From NCBI RefSeq assembly GCF_021044685.1, contig NZ_CP088014.1:6124001-6188000 (forward strand): a DNA stretch of 64,000 bases. Reading direction: 5' to 3'. Position numbers and translations under genes: made by a program. The notes under the pieces are model-generated. The model made no database searches. It saw only the letters and a list, made by a program, of their open reading frames with translations, and was not told the origin of the DNA. This DNA is from Bradyrhizobium daqingense. Its GTDB lineage: Bacteria > Pseudomonadota > Alphaproteobacteria > Rhizobiales > Xanthobacteraceae. How positions within the stretch are numbered: position 1 is the stretch's first letter; every line of letters begins with the position of its first letter. Positions 61,257 through 64,000 of this stretch are shown here, one piece after another.

Positions 61257-62303
61257 ATGCCGAACACCTCGACGCCCATCACCCTGTCCGAGACCTCGAA
61301 GATCGGTTACGGGCGCCGCTACAATCAGTTCGTCCGAGCTGTCAAGCGTCGGATCGCGATCAGGACCGGACAGGACAAAGCCGAGGTTCAGATCACGCCA
61401 GCCGACCTCGTTGACTTCGTGATCGCGAAGAAAGGAAATTACGCGCCGAATTCCTGGCGTTTGGTCCGCGCCAGCCTGGTTTGGTCGCTCGAAGAGATGG
61501 CTCTGCAGGTCGACCCCGTCTCGGCGCAGATGATCATGGACCAAGTGGAGCGGCTGCGCCGCGAGCGGGCGGATCCTGATGACGACCGGGACGCGAAGAC
61601 CTCGAGCACGAAGGCAAAAAAGCTCGCCGACGGCGACCTGGCGCTCATCGAGCAGACCGCGCTCGAGCAGCGCTCCAAATACAAGCAACACCTCGTACTG
61701 TATCTGAAGGTCGGCATACTCACCGGCCTGCGGCCTTGCGAGTGGCCCGGCGCCGCGCTTCGCCACTCGACACGCGACGGCTTCGCCTGGATGCTCGTCG
61801 TCGCCAACGCGAAGGCGACGAACCGGCGCGCACATGGGTCGCACCGCACCCTGTATTTCGCCGAGCTCGACCCGCAAACTGCCAACGAAATCCTGGCGTG
61901 GATACGCATCGCGCGCAGCGGTCGCTATCAGCGACTGTTGAACACGATCGGGCGGCTTCTCTGGAAAATCACGCGCGAGCTATGGCCGGATGGCCCCGAG
62001 TGGCCGACCCTCTATACGACCCGTCACCTCGCGGTCGCCGCGTGGAAGGCTCACTATCTGTACAAAGGACAGACCGATGCCGAGCGTCTCGAGGCACTCG
62101 CGACCATTGCAGCCATGATGGGGCACGGGAGCGACGCCACCGCAAGCCAGCACTACGCCAGGGCCAACGCCGGGCTAAAGGCCATCGTGCCGTCCGCCGA
62201 CCCGGAGGAGGTCGCCCGCATCAGGCGCATCATCGACCTGAATTGGTTCGGCAAGCTCATCGCCGGCGACGACACTCCTCCCGCTCCGAAGGTCAGTCCT
62301 TGA
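61257..62303 (+). CDS. Tyrosine recombinase-like integrase
   Basis: A 348-residue protein. The N-terminal ~110 residues form an arm/core-binding part; the catalytic half has the first Arg in VGILTGLRPCEWPGAAL, a T-T-R-H block in LYTTRHLAVAAWKAHY in place of the usual H-x-x-R, IAAMMGHGSDATAS, and the nucleophile Tyr in QHYARAN. So R, R/H, GH and Y are in the right order, but the motif is divergent. It could integrate the local module or act as an accessory resolvase. Its end overlaps the convergent Xre gene by 11 bases. Confidence 0.8.
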   Translation: MPNTSTPITLSETSKIGYGRRYNQFVRAVKRRIAIRTGQDKAEVQITPADLVDFVIAKKGNYAPNSWRLVRASLVWSLEEMALQVDPVSAQMIMDQVERLRRERADPDDDRDAKTSSTKAKKLADGDLALIEQTALEQRSKYKQHLVLYLKVGILTGLRPCEWPGAALRHSTRDGFAWMLVVANAKATNRRAHGSHRTLYFAELDPQTANEILAWIRIARSGRYQRLLNTIGRLLWKITRELWPDGPEWPTLYTTRHLAVAAWKAHYLYKGQTDAERLEALATIAAMMGHGSDATASQHYARANAGLKAIVPSADPEEVARIRRIIDLNWFGKLIAGDDTPPAPKVSP

Positions 62304-62550
62304 GCGCGACCCCTTCCCCGTGGAATTTGCTCCGATAAAGGAACACGACACCGCGCTCCTGGAGCACGTCACGCATCTTCCGAAACGTCGCGATCTTCAA
62401 CGGATTGACCGGAATCTCCGTATCCGCCTCCAGTCGCGACACCGTACGCCGATCGACACCAATCTCGCGCGCGAGATCGAGCTGCTCCATACCGACAAGC
62501 GCGCGGGCAGCCCGAATCATTCGCCCTGAGGGTATCTTGTCGCCGGCCAC
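62293..62550 (-). CDS. Xre-type helix-turn-helix regulator
   Basis: An 85-residue single-domain repressor: RMIRAARALVGMEQLDLAREIGVDRRTVSRLEA is a Cro/CI-type helix-turn-helix, followed by a short C-terminal strand (GVVFLYRSKFH). It likely binds the tandem palindromes at 62625-62656, controlling itself and the divergent GIY-YIG-like gene. Small regulators like this sit beside integrative or defence modules. Confidence 0.88.
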   Translation of the reverse strand: MAGDKIPSGRMIRAARALVGMEQLDLAREIGVDRRTVSRLEADTEIPVNPLKIATFRKMRDVLQERGVVFLYRSKFHGEGVALKD

Positions 62551-62624
62551 CGTGGGCTCCGAATCGAAAAGCGGTTAACCATACACCGGATTGCGACGCG
62601 GACGACAGTAGCGCCTTGCATAAA

Positions 62625-62656
62625 TGTCCCATATGGGATATGTCTCATATGAGATA
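62625..62656. promoter_or_regulatory. Tandem palindromic operators
   Basis: TGTCCCATATGGGATA (62625-62640) is followed without gap by TGTCTCATATGAGATA (62641-62656). Each holds a perfect 12-bp palindrome (TCCCATATGGGA, TCTCATATGAGA), centres 16 bp apart. They lie between the Xre regulator and the divergent 62675 gene. Confidence 0.8.
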
Positions 62657-62674
62657 TGCATGCGAGACTAGGAA

Positions 62675-63631
62675 GTGACGCAATCTGACCTCATCGCGGC
62701 CCCGACGAACGCCCCCGGGCGCGGCTTCACGGCCACGACCGTCTTTATCGATGGCAGCGCGAGCGGGATCCGGCTGGTCAAGTCATTCGCTTCCAGGTTG
62801 TCTGTTCTGGTCCTGTCATTCTCCGAGCTTGCACGCCTCAAAGAGCGCGTGAGGCCCTGGGACTACGTCGTGTATGTGATCGACGACCCCTCGCCGGCCA
62901 GCCAGCAGGAGACCTACATCGGTCATGGCGACGGCGAGCGAAGGTTCGGTGAACGCCTTGGCAAAGCTATCAGCGCGACCACTCTAATCTACGTCGTCAT
63001 CGCCGAGGGCGCCACATTCGACAAGGTCACCGCGCCTTATGTAGAAGCCAGGTTGATCAGCATCTGCACCAGCCTCAACATTCCGCTCGCCAATTCGGAT
63101 CTCCCTATGGGCCGGGGGCTTGGCATTTTAGACGATCTTGAGCAGTTGGTTGCCCACGCCGAAACGCTGCTGTTTTTGGCCGGCTTCACGCGGATCGAGA
63201 TCGCACGCAGAAATCCACCTACGTTGCGCCTTCGCCTTTCCGTGACTACGGATCGCGACGAAATGGTTGCGATGACGCAAGAAGAGATGACGCTTGTTCC
63301 TCAGAAGGGCGTTCAATATCGACTGGACTGCCGGAATTTGGATTCTGTTGGCTACGGCTGGAACGATCGCTTCTACGTCATGCCGGGCTCCGACTACGCG
63401 CGACGTACGCGGAGCGATTTGTCGTACGACAACCGACGGCGCCGTGATCTGCTCGAGGCCGCGAAGTGGGTCGGTCCGGCCAGCCGGACTCCGGACAAGA
63501 TGACGTTGAACGTCGGTTTCCACTGTCGTAGCGGCGCTTTCGCTGCCAAGTTGCTGTCTGGTGAGCATATCGACGAGAAGAGCTGGGTCCCGGTTGAGAC
63601 GAAGGCGCCGACGTGCGGGGGGCCGGAATGA
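62675..63631 (+). CDS. GIY-YIG-like nuclease-domain protein of unknown role
   Basis: A 318-residue protein. Residues about 65-150 look like a GIY-YIG fold: WDYVVYVIDDPSPASQQE, then TYIGHGDGERRFGERLGKAI (with Arg), IYVVIAEGATFDKVTAPYVEARLIS (with Glu) and ANSD. The C-terminal ~130 residues (LRLRLSVTTDRDEMVAM, VPQKGVQYRLDCRNLD) form an unrecognised domain. The GTG start at 62675 is close behind AGGAA, so the start is not certain. It overlaps the next gene (ATGA), and is divergent from the Xre regulator. Confidence 0.6.
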   Translation: MTQSDLIAAPTNAPGRGFTATTVFIDGSASGIRLVKSFASRLSVLVLSFSELARLKERVRPWDYVVYVIDDPSPASQQETYIGHGDGERRFGERLGKAISATTLIYVVIAEGATFDKVTAPYVEARLISICTSLNIPLANSDLPMGRGLGILDDLEQLVAHAETLLFLAGFTRIEIARRNPPTLRLRLSVTTDRDEMVAMTQEEMTLVPQKGVQYRLDCRNLDSVGYGWNDRFYVMPGSDYARRTRSDLSYDNRRRRDLLEAAKWVGPASRTPDKMTLNVGFHCRSGAFAAKLLSGEHIDEKSWVPVETKAPTCGGPE

Positions 63632-64000
63632 ACTTGCGTACAATCGCCGCGTCGACCAGGCCCCTGCAGCAAGTATTCATCGACCGGGCTCGCGGCAGGA
63701 CAGGATTTTCGCGGCTGCGACGGGCGACTCTGGACGAAGACGATGAAATCGCCTCCTATGACGGAGGCGATCAGGCTCCTCGCGCGAGGTCCTGCAGCCC
63801 CGAGCTTGCCACCGCCGCCGTCCTCCTCGGCCGCGCCTTCGAGACCTCGCGCGACGCGCTGGCCGGATTGCTGGATCCCGACGCCGTCATCGTCATCCAG
63901 GTGCCCCACCCGAGTTTGCTGCAGCCGGTGCGTCGATTCCTGCGACTTTTGCTTGCGAACGACACGCCCCTGATAGACGGCGACGACCTCGACGATCGCA
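63628..64000 (+). CDS. N-terminal part of an unidentified protein, runs off the window
   Basis: The first 124 codons are visible: MNLRTIAASTRPLQQVFIDR, then ARGRTGFSRLRRATLDEDDE and ATAAVLLGRAFETSRDALAGLLDPDAVIVIQVPHPSLLQPVRRFL. The protein appears soluble, and the last segment resembles the leader region of AAA-type ATPases, but no P-loop is reached. ATGA overlap with the GIY-YIG-like gene implies co-translation. Confidence 0.6.
   Translation, partial: MNLRTIAASTRPLQQVFIDRARGRTGFSRLRRATLDEDDEIASYDGGDQAPRARSCSPELATAAVLLGRAFETSRDALAGLLDPDAVIVIQVPHPSLLQPVRRFLRLLLANDTPLIDGDDLDDR

Overview
The window is high-GC DNA that looks like a chromosomal accessory region from a Bradyrhizobium/Rhodopseudomonas-type alphaproteobacterium. 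I infer this from the gene families (SqrR/BigR sulfur cluster, OpgC, DUF1003, a P1B-5 ATPase with a hemerythrin tail, a sensor kinase next to an ECF sigma factor, many small Bradyrhizobium-type hypotheticals) and from repeated FixK/FNR-type boxes. No rRNA, tRNA or CRISPR was seen.

Layout. 1-0.6 kb: the end of an IS5-family element cut by the window edge. 0.7-9 kb: small hypotheticals, trehalose-6-phosphate synthase, a DUF1003 membrane protein, a response regulator, Hsp20, a cold-shock protein and an orphan PstS. 9.3-16.5 kb: ECF sigma factor facing a sensor kinase, an isoaspartyl methyltransferase-erythromycin esterase fusion in an apparent operon with a transglutaminase, a nitroreductase, and a DnaJ/CbpM pair. 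16.7-26.8 kb: Spy-like protein, DUF302, PEP synthase, a frameshifted glycosidase, and a beta-glucosidase/glucokinase/phosphofructokinase/SbmA-like operon. 26.9-29.6 kb: a sulfide/persulfide cluster (TSUP exporter, rhodanese, ArsR-type repressor, metallo-hydrolase) with a clear operator. 30-37 kb: AMP phosphorylase, PRPP synthetase and beta-CASP nuclease operon, OpgC, CBS protein, host-attachment protein. 37.7-49 kb: small c-type cytochromes, two P-type ATPases, hemerythrin, and a cytochrome gene split by an IS3-family (IS407-like) insertion. 49.6-55 kb: an adaptor/permease/ATPase exporter and membrane genes. 55-59 kb: Met-rich Spy-like protein, universal stress protein, and a chimeric transporter pseudogene. 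59-64 kb: a mobile-type module with a ParA-like ATPase, tyrosine recombinase, Xre regulator with tandem palindromic operators, and a GIY-YIG-like gene followed by a gene that runs off the window.

The strongest system-level signal is a palindrome TTGA-N6-TCAA. I find 16 exact copies between about 8.9 and 57.4 kb, at gene starts or in intergenic DNA, plus relaxed copies before hsp20 and hemerythrin. About one copy would be expected by chance in 64 kb at even base composition. The targets (PEP synthase, glycolytic entry enzymes, AMP phosphorylase, hemerythrin, cytochromes, P-type ATPases, stress and chaperone proteins) look like one low-oxygen survival regulon under a FixK/FNR-type activator.

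The region is also decaying. I see frameshifted, truncated or fused genes near 6.9, 20.9, 26.2, 36.4, 37.3, 45.4, 55 and 58 kb. Several involve single bases and could be assembly errors; the IS insertion and the transporter fusion cannot be.
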